From contig NZ_QJSW01000014.1 of NCBI RefSeq assembly GCF_003217495.1, positions 62,001-126,000 on the forward strand: a DNA stretch of 64,000 bases. The letters are read 5' to 3'. Positions 17,663 through 26,174 of the stretch are shown here, piece after piece (position 1 is the stretch's first letter; every line of letters starts with the position of its first letter). Below the pieces are notes generated by a model that did no database searches, was not told the origin of the DNA, and was given only the letters and a program-made list of their open reading frames with translations. This stretch comes from Paenibacillus barcinonensis. Lineage in GTDB: Bacteria > Bacillota > Bacilli > Paenibacillales > Paenibacillaceae. The position numbers and the translations under genes were made by a program.

Positions 17663-17952
17663 TAGCGATACTTCTCCGTCAGTGTATCCATGCTGAATCC
17701 GTCTGGACTATGTGCGATTTTGATCTGGGAGATGATGCTTGGACTGCCAGCCTCCACGAGCACCTCGTGCATTTTGCGGACCACCTGCAGCAGCTCCTCC
17801 AGTTCGCCCTCCATTGTGGTGTCAAGGGCATTGACCTGATATTTCAGGCCGGACTGCTGAATTACTTCAATCGCGCGGTCTACGTAAGGGTATGAATTCT
17901 CGCCGTTTGGCGTTTTGGGAATCACCTGAATGCTAAGTAATGTGCTTGCCAT
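17662..17952 (-). CDS. Thiamine-binding protein (UPF0045/MTH1187 family)
   Basis: A 96-residue cytoplasmic protein of the MTH1187/YkoF-like fold, beginning MASTLLSIQVIPKTPNGENS and containing the family pattern Y-x-x-V-D-x-A-I-x-V-I-Q-x-S-G-L and TTMEGELEELLQVV. Proteins of this family bind thiamine or its hydroxymethylpyrimidine moiety. Its place between the binding-protein and permease genes, under a TPP riboswitch, fits a cytosolic ligand carrier or sensor for the transporter. The start follows AAAGGAGCTTTGATCCCTC. Confidence 0.85.
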   Translation of the reverse strand: MASTLLSIQVIPKTPNGENSYPYVDRAIEVIQQSGLKYQVNALDTTMEGELEELLQVVRKMHEVLVEAGSPSIISQIKIAHSPDGFSMDTLTEKYR

Positions 17953-17989
17953 GAGGGATCAAAGCTCCTTTTTACAGAATAGATTAATT

Positions 17990-19030
17990 TTACTGCGGTA
18001 AAAATTCGTTTGTGTACGCTTTGGTTACATCAATCTCTTTATCCAGCAGCTTCTTGCTGAACATCCAGTCGGTGTAGTTCTTCCACACTTCTTCCTTCTG
18101 CTCGCCCCAGCGCGGTGCGTCGTCCTTATATTTCGGGCTGAGCCATTTCTGGCTTGCCAGCACCAACTCCTTATCCAGATCAGGCACAGCCTTGATTAGA
18201 ATGTTCGCGGCCTCTTCAGGATGGTCAATTGCGTATTGATACCCTTCGGAAGTGGCCTTCAGGAAAGCTTTCACCAATTCAGGGTCCTTCTGAATCGTCT
18301 GCTCGTTGGTCACGAGTACAGGGGTGTAATAGTCCAGCGCTTTGGCATAATCTTTTACATATAACATGTCGATGGGTTCACCGCGAAGCTGTGCTTCAAT
18401 CCCGGTCCAGGCGTAGAAAATCCACGCAAAATCAATATCCCGTTTGACCGCTGTAAAAAAGTCGGCGTCGCCCATATTAATGTTTTTCACTTTGGAGACG
18501 TCAGCACCTTCGCCCTCCATAATGGATTGCATCACGGCTTCCTCTACCGGGGAGCCCCAGCCACCATATGTTTTGCCTTCAAAATCCTTCGGTGATTTGA
18601 TCTTGCGGTCCACTGGAGCCGCGAAACCGGATGTATTATGCTGAATCACCGCCGCAATAGATACGAGCGGCACATCCTGTGTACGGGCCTGAGTGACACT
18701 CTCCTGGTAGCTGACACCAAACGGTACCTCGTTAGAAGCAACCATTGTATCTGCACCGCCAGCTCCCGGCTGTACAATCTCGACATTCAGACCTGCTGCT
18801 TTATAGAATCCCTGATCTACGGCTACATACAGACCCGTATGATTGGTATTTGGAGTCCAGTCGAGCACAACCTTGACATCTTTCAGTGGTGCACTGCTGC
18901 CTTCATTTTTACTGTCCGTGCCGGTACTTCCATTCTGATCAGCGGGTGCGGCCTCTTTACCGCCACATGCTGTTACAGTAACCAATAGTACACACATGAA
19001 TAACATTCCCAACATTTTACGCCATTTCAT
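17990..19030 (-). CDS. thiY: ABC transporter substrate-binding lipoprotein for thiamine precursor (ThiY-like)
   Basis: A 346-residue lipoprotein. The signal peptide MKWRKMLGMLFMCVLLVTV ends in lipobox VTAC-G. The mature domain is NMT1/THI5-like: LDWTPNTNHTGLYVAVDQG is characteristic of ThiY proteins that bind formylaminopyrimidine (a breakdown product of thiamine) for salvage. Start ATG 19030 has GGAGAG upstream; an upstream frame to 19069 is ignored. First gene of the operon, directly behind the TPP riboswitch and its terminator. Confidence 0.9.
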   Translation of the reverse strand: MKWRKMLGMLFMCVLLVTVTACGGKEAAPADQNGSTGTDSKNEGSSAPLKDVKVVLDWTPNTNHTGLYVAVDQGFYKAAGLNVEIVQPGAGGADTMVASNEVPFGVSYQESVTQARTQDVPLVSIAAVIQHNTSGFAAPVDRKIKSPKDFEGKTYGGWGSPVEEAVMQSIMEGEGADVSKVKNINMGDADFFTAVKRDIDFAWIFYAWTGIEAQLRGEPIDMLYVKDYAKALDYYTPVLVTNEQTIQKDPELVKAFLKATSEGYQYAIDHPEEAANILIKAVPDLDKELVLASQKWLSPKYKDDAPRWGEQKEEVWKNYTDWMFSKKLLDKEIDVTKAYTNEFLPQ

Positions 19031-19179
19031 TCGGTTCTCTCTCCTTCGATCTGTCCGGCCGGGTGGCACGGGTACTCCTTGGCTTCATATCCAATCCCTT
19101 TGCATAAATCGGCTGATTTATACCTCGTGGGTTATCCAGATGACGTCATTTTTCTGTTTCTGTGTGCCAAAAGAAAACA

Positions 19180-19206
19180 AAAAAAGCGCCCCGTAATCCG
19201 GGACGC
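19180..19206 (-). terminator. Expression-platform terminator of the TPP riboswitch
   Basis: On the minus strand: GCGTCCCG-GATTA-CGGGGCGC followed by seven T. It lies between the TPP aptamer and thiY, as expected for transcription attenuation by TPP. Confidence 0.88.
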
Positions 19207-19261
19207 GTGCAGGCGTGAGAGAAGGGCGTTCAGCTTATAGCTGTGCCTCTTGCAAATATAC

Positions 19262-19358
19262 TCCGATTCCTACGCTGGCATGATCCAGATCAGGTCTAAG
19301 GGTTAGTATCTTGATGGGATACACTCTCAGCCGGCCAATTCCGACTCCCCTGGGAAAC
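19262..19358 (-). ncRNA. TPP riboswitch (THI element) aptamer
   Basis: Read on the minus strand it contains the conserved GGCTGAGAGT, then ACCCTTAGACCTGATCTGG (end of P3 and the J2/4 side) and ATCATGCCAGCGTAGGAA, the hallmark 3' half of the thi box. It is followed by a rho-independent terminator and the ThiXYZ-like operon. Binding of thiamine pyrophosphate would favour termination and shut off uptake of the precursor. Confidence 0.95.
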
Positions 19359-19501
19359 TATGAAGTTACGGGCATTACTAGCTGTAATTATAGGCCAGTG
19401 ATGATTATGTGTCTAGTCGCGAATATGTTCACAGAATGTTCACTTATGTGAGGGGAGTGCAATTGTCTATAATGATCCAAGTCATAGAGAGGGTGAGTAT
19501 A

Positions 19502-19987
19502 GTGCCAGTAAGCAAAAAAGAACAAGTTATTTTTGGCGTTATGATGTGTACAGGAATGGTCCTGGTGATGATGACCTTCAACCTGTGGCAGACGGGAATG
19601 ATACACCAGATGTCTGTGATGCAGATGCTGCTGCAATTCGTGATCGCTTTAATTATCGCTTTTGTGGTGGAGTCATTCATTGTTGGACCTGTTGCGAGAA
19701 AAATAGCCTTTTCTCTTCCGTTCGCCAAGTCCAGTAAAATAAAAGGCATCATCACCATGTCCTTGTTGATGGTCATCGGCATGGTTCTGATCATGTCTCT
19801 GTTCGGCATCGTGACTGCCTATTTTACGGATCAATTCAATGGTATATCTGTATTAGGCCTGTATCTTCACACCATTGTACGTAATTTTAGTCTGGCGTTA
19901 CCGCTACAGCTCATCGTGTTAGGGCCGCTTGTGCGTTATATGTTCAGCAGGATGTTCAAGAACGAGACAACAGCTGCATCTGTTTGA
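19502..19987 (+). CDS. DUF2798 family membrane protein
   Basis: About 161 residues made of two copies of a two-helix unit: copy one ends FIVGPVARKIAF and copy two ends LIVLGPLVRYMF, the L/I-x-x-G-P-L/V-A/V-R signature of DUF2798. Four membrane helices are expected. The GTG at 19502 follows GAGAGGGTGAGTATA; ATGs at 19472 and earlier are possible but have poorer sites. It is divergent from the TPP riboswitch and convergent with the next small gene. Function unknown. Confidence 0.75.
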   Translation: MPVSKKEQVIFGVMMCTGMVLVMMTFNLWQTGMIHQMSVMQMLLQFVIALIIAFVVESFIVGPVARKIAFSLPFAKSSKIKGIITMSLLMVIGMVLIMSLFGIVTAYFTDQFNGISVLGLYLHTIVRNFSLALPLQLIVLGPLVRYMFSRMFKNETTAASV

Positions 19988-20089
19988 GTCAATAGTTGAC
20001 TAGAGCGAGTCTCTATTAGAACAATAGTGGAGTATGAGTATTTCCTGGGCAATTTGTTATGATCCATTTTCCGCTGACAAGGATTATGT

Positions 20090-20293
20090 TTAAAGTTCTC
20101 TAAGAGAAGCTGTAAAACAAACAATGGAGAGAGCAAGCAGAAAAATTCCTCTGAACCGAATGTTGGTTAGATCATTGAAATCAAGCTCTCTTTTATTCAG
20201 ATTAAACGGCCAAGAATCAGGGATCAGCAAGGCTCTCACTCCAAATATAAATCCTGATATACTAATAATTAGAAATACTACAAAGAAGAACAT
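20090..20293 (-). CDS. Small two-helix membrane protein, unknown
   Basis: 67 residues: a hydrophobic N-terminus (FFVVFLIISISGFIFGV), a short polar middle with an N-x-R-F-R patch and a second helix (GIFLLALSIVCFTAS). The ATG at 20293 is supported by AGGAGGAAATAC directly upstream; a longer frame to 20344 lacks such a site. No family recognised. Confidence 0.55.
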   Translation of the reverse strand: MFFFVVFLIISISGFIFGVRALLIPDSWPFNLNKRELDFNDLTNIRFRGIFLLALSIVCFTASLREL

Positions 20294-20477
20294 GTATTTC
20301 CTCCTGAAAAAGAACGGATTTTTTTTAGGTGGGAAATTAGTCATTTAATTCCTTTATATGATTATAATTGTATCTGTTTTGACCATGCAAAGATACGTAA
20401 GATGGTCCTGTTTTTTCAGGCTGCAACGAGCATCAGAACTGATTTTTCTTGCTCTCATTAAAATCGGGCTTGCGGGG

Positions 20478-20507
20478 TTGCAATTGTAATCTGTCTTCGT
20501 ATATACT
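20478..20507 (+). promoter_or_regulatory. Probable promoter of the serS T-box leader
   Basis: TTGCAA at 20478, 18-bp spacer, TATACT at 20502, placed just ahead of the T-box RNA. Confidence 0.6.
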
Positions 20508-20513
20508 GGTAAA

Positions 20514-20731
20514 CAAAATTACAGATCGGATCATGCCGTTGAAGAGAATCCAACTCTGAGGCGTTTTCGCCAGGGAGCGAATAGAAACTTTCCCAAGTTA
20601 ACCGGAACCGCCCGTTATCGCGGACCAAGAGGCTGAATCAGGAGATTTGAACCGATTCGGCAAGTTGGGTGGCACCGCGAGCAGAGCGCTCCTCGTCCCA
20701 AGGGATGAGGGCGCTCTTTGTATTTTTTTAG
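20514..20731 (+). ncRNA. T-box leader (tRNA-sensing riboswitch) of serS
   Basis: The conserved T-box core AAGTTGGGTGGCACCGCG (core at 20662-20679) is followed by a terminator with long T run and then the seryl-tRNA synthetase start. Uncharged tRNA-Ser should stabilise the antiterminator and switch on serS. The 5' border is set from the promoter and is approximate; I could not assign the specifier codon with confidence. Confidence 0.92.
20683..20731 (+). terminator. T-box terminator hairpin
   Basis: Arms AGAGCGC-T-CCTCGTCCC and GGGATGAGG-GCGCTCT, with T-rich tail TTTGTATTTTTTT. Confidence 0.9.
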
Positions 20732-20749
20732 CCAAAGGAGACGGTGACC

Positions 20750-22075
20750 ATGTTAGCTATGAAGTGGATTCGGACACATGCAGAAGAGGTTCAGGCGGCA
20801 GCGGACGGGAAAAAGATCAAGGTGGATATCGCGGTGTTAATCCAGCGGGACGATGAGCGCAAAGCGCTCCTGCAGCAAACGGAGGAGGCGCGTCGTCTGC
20901 GGAATACACTGTCGGCGGAAATCGGGAAGCTGATGCAGTCGGGTGAGCCTGAGCAGGCTGAGAAGATGCGGGCACAGGTAAAACAACTGAATGAACAGTT
21001 GGAGCAGAAAGAGGCAGAGCTGGCGTTGATTCAGGAGGAAGTGACCAGACTGCAATGGCTGGTGCCCAATATCGTGTCGCCGGATACACCTGTGGGTCTA
21101 TCGGATGAAGATAACGTGGAGCTGCGACGGGTGGGTGAACCGCCGGAGTTTGACTATGTAGCAAAGGATCATGTCGAGCTTGGGGAGATGCATGCGCTGA
21201 TTGATATTCCGCGCGGTGTGAAGATTGGTGGAACGCGAAGCTACGTGCTGAAGGGCGCAGGTTTGCTGCTGCACCGGGCCGTACAGCAGCTTGCGCTGGA
21301 TCTGCTGCTGAAGCACGGATTCACACCGCTGGAGGTTCCGCTTATGGTCAGAGAGGATGCCTTGGTGAACACGGGGTTTTTCCCAACAGGCCGGGATCAG
21401 GTGTATGAGCTGCAGGGGCAGAACAAGTGGCTGGTCGGTACATCCGAGGTACCACTGGTTTCGTATTATGCAGATGAAGTCATTGATGTGAAAGAGCCGT
21501 TCAAGCTGGCAGCGGTATCGACTTGTTTCCGCAGTGAAGTAGGCTCGGGTGGACGGGATGTGCGAGGATTGTATCGTGTGCATCAGTTTGCCAAGGTGGA
21601 GCAGGTGATTCTGTGTGCACCGGACGCAGTGGAATCGGAACGGATGCTGCAGGAGATTACGGGACATGCGGAGGAGCTGCTGCAGCAGCTTGAGCTGCCC
21701 TACCGTGTGGTGGCTGTATGTACAGGGGATATGTCGCAGAAAACGTACAAACAGTATGACATCGAGACGTGGATGCCAAGCCGTGGTGCCTACGGCGAGA
21801 CTCATTCGTCGTCGAATCTGCATGATTTTCAGGCGCGCCGTTCGAATATTCGCTGCCTTGATGAGCAAGGCAAGCTGGTTTACTGCCATACGCTCAACAA
21901 TACAGCGGTGGCATCGCCGCGTATTCTGATTCCACTGCTGGAGAATCATCAGCAGGCCGATGGAAGCATTCATATTCCGAAAGCGCTGCGACCTTATATG
22001 GGCGGGGTCGAACGCTTGATTTTGCCAGTGTGTGAGCAGGGTCAGGAACAAAAAATGATGAAGGACCCAAGATAA
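20750..22075 (+). CDS. serS: Seryl-tRNA synthetase
   Basis: A 441-residue class II synthetase that charges tRNA-Ser. The N-terminal coiled-coil arm spans about residues 35-110 (many E, Q, L, R). Motif 2 reads TCFRSEVGSGGRDVRGLYRV and motif 3 NNTAVASPRILIPLLENHQ, both in the serine form. Start ATG 20750 follows AAAGGAGACGGTGACC. A T-box leader precedes it. It lies away from the replication-origin genes where Bacillus keeps serS, so it could be a second copy; this is a guess from context. Confidence 0.95.
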   Translation: MLAMKWIRTHAEEVQAAADGKKIKVDIAVLIQRDDERKALLQQTEEARRLRNTLSAEIGKLMQSGEPEQAEKMRAQVKQLNEQLEQKEAELALIQEEVTRLQWLVPNIVSPDTPVGLSDEDNVELRRVGEPPEFDYVAKDHVELGEMHALIDIPRGVKIGGTRSYVLKGAGLLLHRAVQQLALDLLLKHGFTPLEVPLMVREDALVNTGFFPTGRDQVYELQGQNKWLVGTSEVPLVSYYADEVIDVKEPFKLAAVSTCFRSEVGSGGRDVRGLYRVHQFAKVEQVILCAPDAVESERMLQEITGHAEELLQQLELPYRVVAVCTGDMSQKTYKQYDIETWMPSRGAYGETHSSSNLHDFQARRSNIRCLDEQGKLVYCHTLNNTAVASPRILIPLLENHQQADGSIHIPKALRPYMGGVERLILPVCEQGQEQKMMKDPR

Positions 22076-22257
22076 AGAATATAGGAGCTCGTGGTGGGTT
22101 CCTTTATTCAAATATATGGTCAACAGCTCATGGATACTCATCCTTCCTGGCTTGTCATTTAACTTTAACCTCCTCTTATCCGATATAAGGTATAGTCGTA
22201 GTAAAATATTGGATGTAAGAGAAGGACAATACGGATGACAGGAGAGAGAGACTGGAC

Positions 22258-23364
22258 ATGAGTAGAATGAAATGGGTTTTAAAAGGTATGCTTGCACTGA
22301 TCCTTGCACTCACCGTGACAGTGCCATCGTCTGCCTGGGCAGCGACAGGTGATGTAATTTCAATTGAAATTATCGGCGGCAGTTCACAGAAGATGAGTGT
22401 AGGTGAAACTGCATCATATCAGGTCATGGCTACGGTTGAAGGTTTGGATAACAAGCAGGATGTTACCGAGGGAGTGACCTGGTCTACCAGCAATGCGACT
22501 GTTGTAACGGTTGCGAAGGGCAAAATCAAGGCAAACGCGGCTGGTGAAGCAGTCATCATGGCACAAGTGAGCGGAGTCAAAGCACAGGTTACTGTTCAGG
22601 TGCAGGATAAAATCAAAAGCATCAAGGCTTCGCCTAATTCCTATACATTTGTAAAAGGCAATGACGGCACACTTCCGAAGGTAACGATTACACGTGCTAA
22701 TGGCAAGGAAGAGGATGTCACCTCGGACATTGTGTGGACAGTATCCAATAGTCTGGCTGTGCTCGAAAATGGAAAAATCAAAGGTGTCACACCAGGTCGG
22801 GTGCTGCTACAGGGGAAATACGGGTCAACTATCGTTAAAGTGCCTATCGTCGTGACCGATATCGTCACCAAGATGGAGGTTACACCGGCAACGATGGAGC
22901 TTAGCCTCAAGAAGTCCAAAGCTCTGAAAGTGATCGGAACGTACTCTAACGGCAAGACGGTTAATCTATCCAAATCCATCGTCTGGACCTCGTCCAATCC
23001 GAGTGTAGCCGCGGTGAAGAATGGTGCAGTCAAAGCGCTGACCGAAGGGCAGGCTACCTTGACAGGCACATATCAGAATCAGACGGTAACCGTAGCAGTG
23101 AGCGTAGTGCCTACGCTCCAGAAGCTGGTTATGGGCCAGAAGAGTCTGGTGCTGTCTCCGCAATCCAGTACAACGTTGGGTGTGATGGCTCAGTATGACA
23201 CTGGAAAAACAATGATGGTGACAAGCAACGTGGTGTGGAGCAGCTCCAAACCAGGCGTAGCCAAGGTCACCAATGGCAACATCGTCGCGGTTTCCAAAGG
23301 CAAGACAAGCATCACAGCCAAGTGGGGCAATAAAAAAGTGACGATACCTGTAACGGTTAAATAA
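22258..23364 (+). CDS. Secreted protein with four Big_2 (bacterial Ig-like) domains
   Basis: A 368-residue exported protein. The signal peptide is MSRMKWVLKGMLALILALTV, ending near SAWA-ATG. The mature part is four Big_2-type repeats of about 80-85 residues, each with the pattern V-x-W-x-S-S/T-N/S-P-x-V-A-x-V and a following G-x-I/V-K-A-x-x-x-G-x-A/S-x-I/L-x-x (for example WTSSNPSVAAVKNGAVKALT). No S-layer or sortase anchor is seen, so it is likely released or held by partners. Such proteins act in adhesion or surface structure. Start follows GACAGGAGAGAGAGACTGGAC. Confidence 0.88.
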   Translation: MSRMKWVLKGMLALILALTVTVPSSAWAATGDVISIEIIGGSSQKMSVGETASYQVMATVEGLDNKQDVTEGVTWSTSNATVVTVAKGKIKANAAGEAVIMAQVSGVKAQVTVQVQDKIKSIKASPNSYTFVKGNDGTLPKVTITRANGKEEDVTSDIVWTVSNSLAVLENGKIKGVTPGRVLLQGKYGSTIVKVPIVVTDIVTKMEVTPATMELSLKKSKALKVIGTYSNGKTVNLSKSIVWTSSNPSVAAVKNGAVKALTEGQATLTGTYQNQTVTVAVSVVPTLQKLVMGQKSLVLSPQSSTTLGVMAQYDTGKTMMVTSNVVWSSSKPGVAKVTNGNIVAVSKGKTSITAKWGNKKVTIPVTVK

Positions 23365-23469
23365 TAAAAGCAAGTAGGCTTCTGTGGACATGAAAGGCCG
23401 ATGAAGCGATAGTGCTCTATGGCAGACTTGATTCATGTTAATTCTACACGGATCAATGATATATACTAT

Positions 23470-23498
23470 GAGGAGGCGTGTTGAACGCCTCCTTTTTT
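23470..23498 (+). terminator. Terminator after the Big_2 gene
   Basis: Arms AGGAGGCG and CGCCTCCT with loop TGTTGAA, followed by TTTTTT. Confidence 0.85.
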
Positions 23499-23550
23499 CG
23501 AACTTATAAACATAACTCTTTAAGGAGTGCATTGACATGGAGCAAGCAGG

Positions 23551-23946
23551 GTGTTAGTCAGACAACGATGGTTATACCTGGTTGCCGTAATGATGACGAT
23601 GGCAGCTGGACTGGCTTCCAGAACATATAAAGCCGTATTGCCAGACTTCGTTTACGAACATTTTGGGGATGCGCTTTGGGCTGGCATGATCTATTTTGGT
23701 ATACGTATGGTGTGTATCCGGTGGGGGCGTGCGAGAGCCGTCTGGATCAGTGTTCTATTCAGCTGGTGTGTTGAATTCTCCCAGATGCTTCAGTTCCCTT
23801 GGCTCATCGAGTTGCGTTCAACTTTATGGGGGGCTCTCCTATTGGGGCGAGGGTTTCTTTGTATGGATCTGATCAGATACCTGATCGGTATTGGATGTGT
23901 CTATCTTATAGATCGCTTTTTCCTGAGTAAGATCATGCGCCTTTAA
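23551..23946 (+). CDS. DUF2809 family membrane protein, start region possibly frameshifted
   Basis: 131 residues with about four membrane helices. The pattern GLASRTYKAVLP then HFGDALWAGMIYFGIR is typical of DUF2809. The GTG start at 23551 has a weak ribosome binding site. A better one, TAAGGAG, precedes ATG 23537, whose frame stops after six codons; one extra G in the GGG at 23549-23551 would fuse it in frame as MEQAGVLVRQRW. Either a sequence slip or a real unusual start. Function unknown. Confidence 0.7.
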   Translation: MLVRQRWLYLVAVMMTMAAGLASRTYKAVLPDFVYEHFGDALWAGMIYFGIRMVCIRWGRARAVWISVLFSWCVEFSQMLQFPWLIELRSTLWGALLLGRGFLCMDLIRYLIGIGCVYLIDRFFLSKIMRL

Positions 23947-23970
23947 ATTTCATAACAGGAGGTATTGGAA

Positions 23971-24528
23971 GTGGATATAGATAAGCTTTTTGGCGAATCA
24001 CCTGAATTTGAAACAGAGCGGCTGTACCTCAGACGCCTTACGATGGATGACCTCGATCAATACTATGCGTTTGCATCTGACCCGAAAGTAAGTGAGCAGA
24101 GCTTGTGGCAGTGCCATCAGACCAAGGAGGATTCCATTGGTTATCTGGAGCGGGTGCTGCGAAACTATGAGCAAAAAACGATATACATCTGGGCTTTTGT
24201 GCTCAAAGAGACTGGTACGCTAATCGGCAGAGGAGGCGTATTCCATCTGGAGGAATTCATGCAGAGCTGTGAACTGGGATACGCCATCGGTAGCACGTAC
24301 TGGGGCAAAGGGCTCGCGGTGGAAGCGATGCAGCCTGTTATGGATTATTGCTTCGAGCAGTTGAATTGTAACCGGGTCGAGGGGAAATGTAATGCAGGCA
24401 ATATCGGCTCAGCTCGTGTCATGGAAAAGCTGGGCATGGTGCAGGAGGGGCTGTTGCGCAAGCAGTTAAAGATTAAAGGAGTATTTACGGATCAGAAATT
24501 GTACGCCCGCATTAGGGATGATCTATAA
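23971..24528 (+). CDS. RimJ/RimL-type GNAT acetyltransferase
   Basis: A 185-residue acetyltransferase: ETERLYLRRLTMDDL at the start, CELGYAIGSTYWGKGLAVEA (G-Y-x-I/L-x-x-x-x-W-G-K-G acetyl-CoA loop) in the middle, and CNAGNIGSARVMEKLGMVQE near the end. These are features of the ribosomal-protein-Ala or general RimJ/L group. The GTG at 23971 fits the AGGAGGT site seven bases upstream better than the in-frame TTG at 23965. Confidence 0.88.
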   Translation: MDIDKLFGESPEFETERLYLRRLTMDDLDQYYAFASDPKVSEQSLWQCHQTKEDSIGYLERVLRNYEQKTIYIWAFVLKETGTLIGRGGVFHLEEFMQSCELGYAIGSTYWGKGLAVEAMQPVMDYCFEQLNCNRVEGKCNAGNIGSARVMEKLGMVQEGLLRKQLKIKGVFTDQKLYARIRDDL

Positions 24529-24578
24529 TATTTTATAGAAGACAGGCTGTATGATAGCTGCGAAGGAGGACGATATCT

Positions 24579-24908
24579 ATGATCTACAGCATTATTTCCC
24601 GAGCATTATGGGAGGAAGTATCCAAAGGAGACACGTATGCACCCGAGAGTCTGCAAACGGACGGCTTCATTCATTGCTCCACTGCGGAGCAGATTCCATG
24701 GGTAGCCGGACAGTATTATGCAGGCCGTACCGACCTGCTGCTGCTTGGGATTGAGGAGCGGACTTTGAAGGCGGAGCTGGTCTATGAAGATCTGTATGAG
24801 CTGAATGAGCTTTTTCCGCATATTTATGGTGAATTAAATCTGGATGCTGTGAGCAAGGTTATGATTTTTGAACCGAATGCGGATGGTACATTCTCTTTTC
24901 CGGCCTAA
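24579..24908 (+). CDS. DUF952 family protein
   Basis: 109 residues with the family signatures DGFIHCST and HIYGELNLDAVSKV. DUF952 proteins are small, cytosolic and of unclear function. Start follows AAGGAGGACGATATCT. It is set in a row of small same-strand genes. Confidence 0.88.
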   Translation: MIYSIISRALWEEVSKGDTYAPESLQTDGFIHCSTAEQIPWVAGQYYAGRTDLLLLGIEERTLKAELVYEDLYELNELFPHIYGELNLDAVSKVMIFEPNADGTFSFPA

Positions 24909-24956
24909 TGTACGCCTCATTTCCATTTCATCACTTCTGAAAGGTGGTCAGGGCAC

Positions 24957-25523
24957 ATGGATATGAATCAGTCTTTTCTGAAAACGGCGGAGAAGCAGTT
25001 TATGTATTACAAGCAGCTGGGTGAACGGGCGATGGAGCAGCTGGATACAGAGCAATTGTTTCAGACGTGGAATGAAGATACGAACAGCATTGCGGTTATT
25101 GTCAAACATTTGTGGGGGAATATGCTGTCCCGCTGGACAGATGTACTGACAACGGATGGCGAGAAGCCGTGGCGTGAACGGGATGCCGAATTTGTAAGTG
25201 ATTTTCATACCAGGGAAGAGCTGCTTGCCAAATGGGAAGAGGGATGGGACTGCTTGCTGACTGCTCTGCGTTCACTGACCCCGGATCATATGTCTCAGCT
25301 CATATACATTCGTAATGAAGGGCATACCGTGATGGAGGCGATTATGCGCCAATTGGCTCATTATCCCTATCATGTAGGGCAGATCGTGCATACCGCCAAA
25401 ATGCTGAAAGAAGATGCCTGGGATACTCTGTCGATCCCGCGCAACGGGTCCAGCGGCTATAATGAGGGCAAGTTTACGAAGCCGAAGACCCGAAAACATT
25501 TTACAGAGGACGAGCTGCGATAG
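24957..25523 (+). CDS. DinB-like / DUF1572 family protein
   Basis: 188 residues forming the four-helix DinB/YfiT-like fold. Probable metal ligands are the His in IVKHLWGN (about residue 48) and the pair in LAHYPYHVGQIVH (about 136-146). The C-terminal tail (KFTKPKTRKHFTE) is typical of DUF1572. Relatives include bacillithiol transferases, but this one's reaction is not known. Start follows GAAAGGTGGTCAGGGCAC. Confidence 0.85.
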   Translation: MDMNQSFLKTAEKQFMYYKQLGERAMEQLDTEQLFQTWNEDTNSIAVIVKHLWGNMLSRWTDVLTTDGEKPWRERDAEFVSDFHTREELLAKWEEGWDCLLTALRSLTPDHMSQLIYIRNEGHTVMEAIMRQLAHYPYHVGQIVHTAKMLKEDAWDTLSIPRNGSSGYNEGKFTKPKTRKHFTEDELR

Positions 25524-25580
25524 AGAAGAGGTTTCATGAGAAGAGGGCTTAGTTCAATGAGAAAAGAGGGAAAACCAACG

Positions 25581-26174
25581 ATGACGCAGATTGCATTGAT
25601 ACGTCACGGAAGCACCGCGTGGAATAAAGAAAAGCGTTCGCAGGGACAAACGGACAACCCGCTCGATCAGGAGGGTAGGGAACAGGCAGCTTTGCTGGCA
25701 GCACGACTGGCAGAGGAGCATTGGGATGCCATCTATGCCAGTGACCTGCAGCGGGCAAGTGAGACAGCTCGTATTATCGGTGAGCGGCTAGGCATTCAGG
25801 AGATTCATCTGGACCCGAGATTACGCGAGATGGGTGGGGGTCAGGTCGAAGGAACGACAGAAGAGGAGCGCATTGCGAAATGGGGCTCGGACTGGAGTTC
25901 ACTCGACTTGGGTAAAGAAGCTCCGGCTTCAGGCGCTGCGCGTGGAACCGAGATGCTTGAAGAGATCCTTCGTCAGCACCCGAATGCACGAGTTCTTGTG
26001 GTGAGTCACGGGGCGGTGCTTCGCAATACCCTGCGGGCATTGGTGCCGGAGCAGGATATCAGTGTGAAGCTGAGCAATACCTCCATTACTCGAATGGTGC
26101 ATCGTGATCAAACGTGGCATTGTGAGTTGTACAATTGCAACGCGCATCTGGAGCGAGGGAAAGGAACGATGTGA
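25581..26174 (+). CDS. Histidine phosphatase (phosphoglycerate mutase-like)
   Basis: 197 residues with the catalytic RHG motif near the start (LIRHGSTAWNKEKRSQGQTD), the second Arg in SDLQRASETA, a Glu in the loop LREMGGGQVEG, and the second His in VVSHGAVLR. This set is complete, so an active phosphatase is likely (alpha-ribazole phosphatase, PhoE or PhpB-like). ATG 25581 is preferred; in-frame ATGs at 25536 and 25557 give longer forms. The next gene starts right at the stop. Confidence 0.9.
   Translation: MTQIALIRHGSTAWNKEKRSQGQTDNPLDQEGREQAALLAARLAEEHWDAIYASDLQRASETARIIGERLGIQEIHLDPRLREMGGGQVEGTTEEERIAKWGSDWSSLDLGKEAPASGAARGTEMLEEILRQHPNARVLVVSHGAVLRNTLRALVPEQDISVKLSNTSITRMVHRDQTWHCELYNCNAHLERGKGTM

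Noticed and set aside
21098-22309. 403-codon open frame antisense to serS
   Set aside because: Cys/His/Leu/Arg-rich shadow of a well-supported synthetase, without ribosome binding site or family features.
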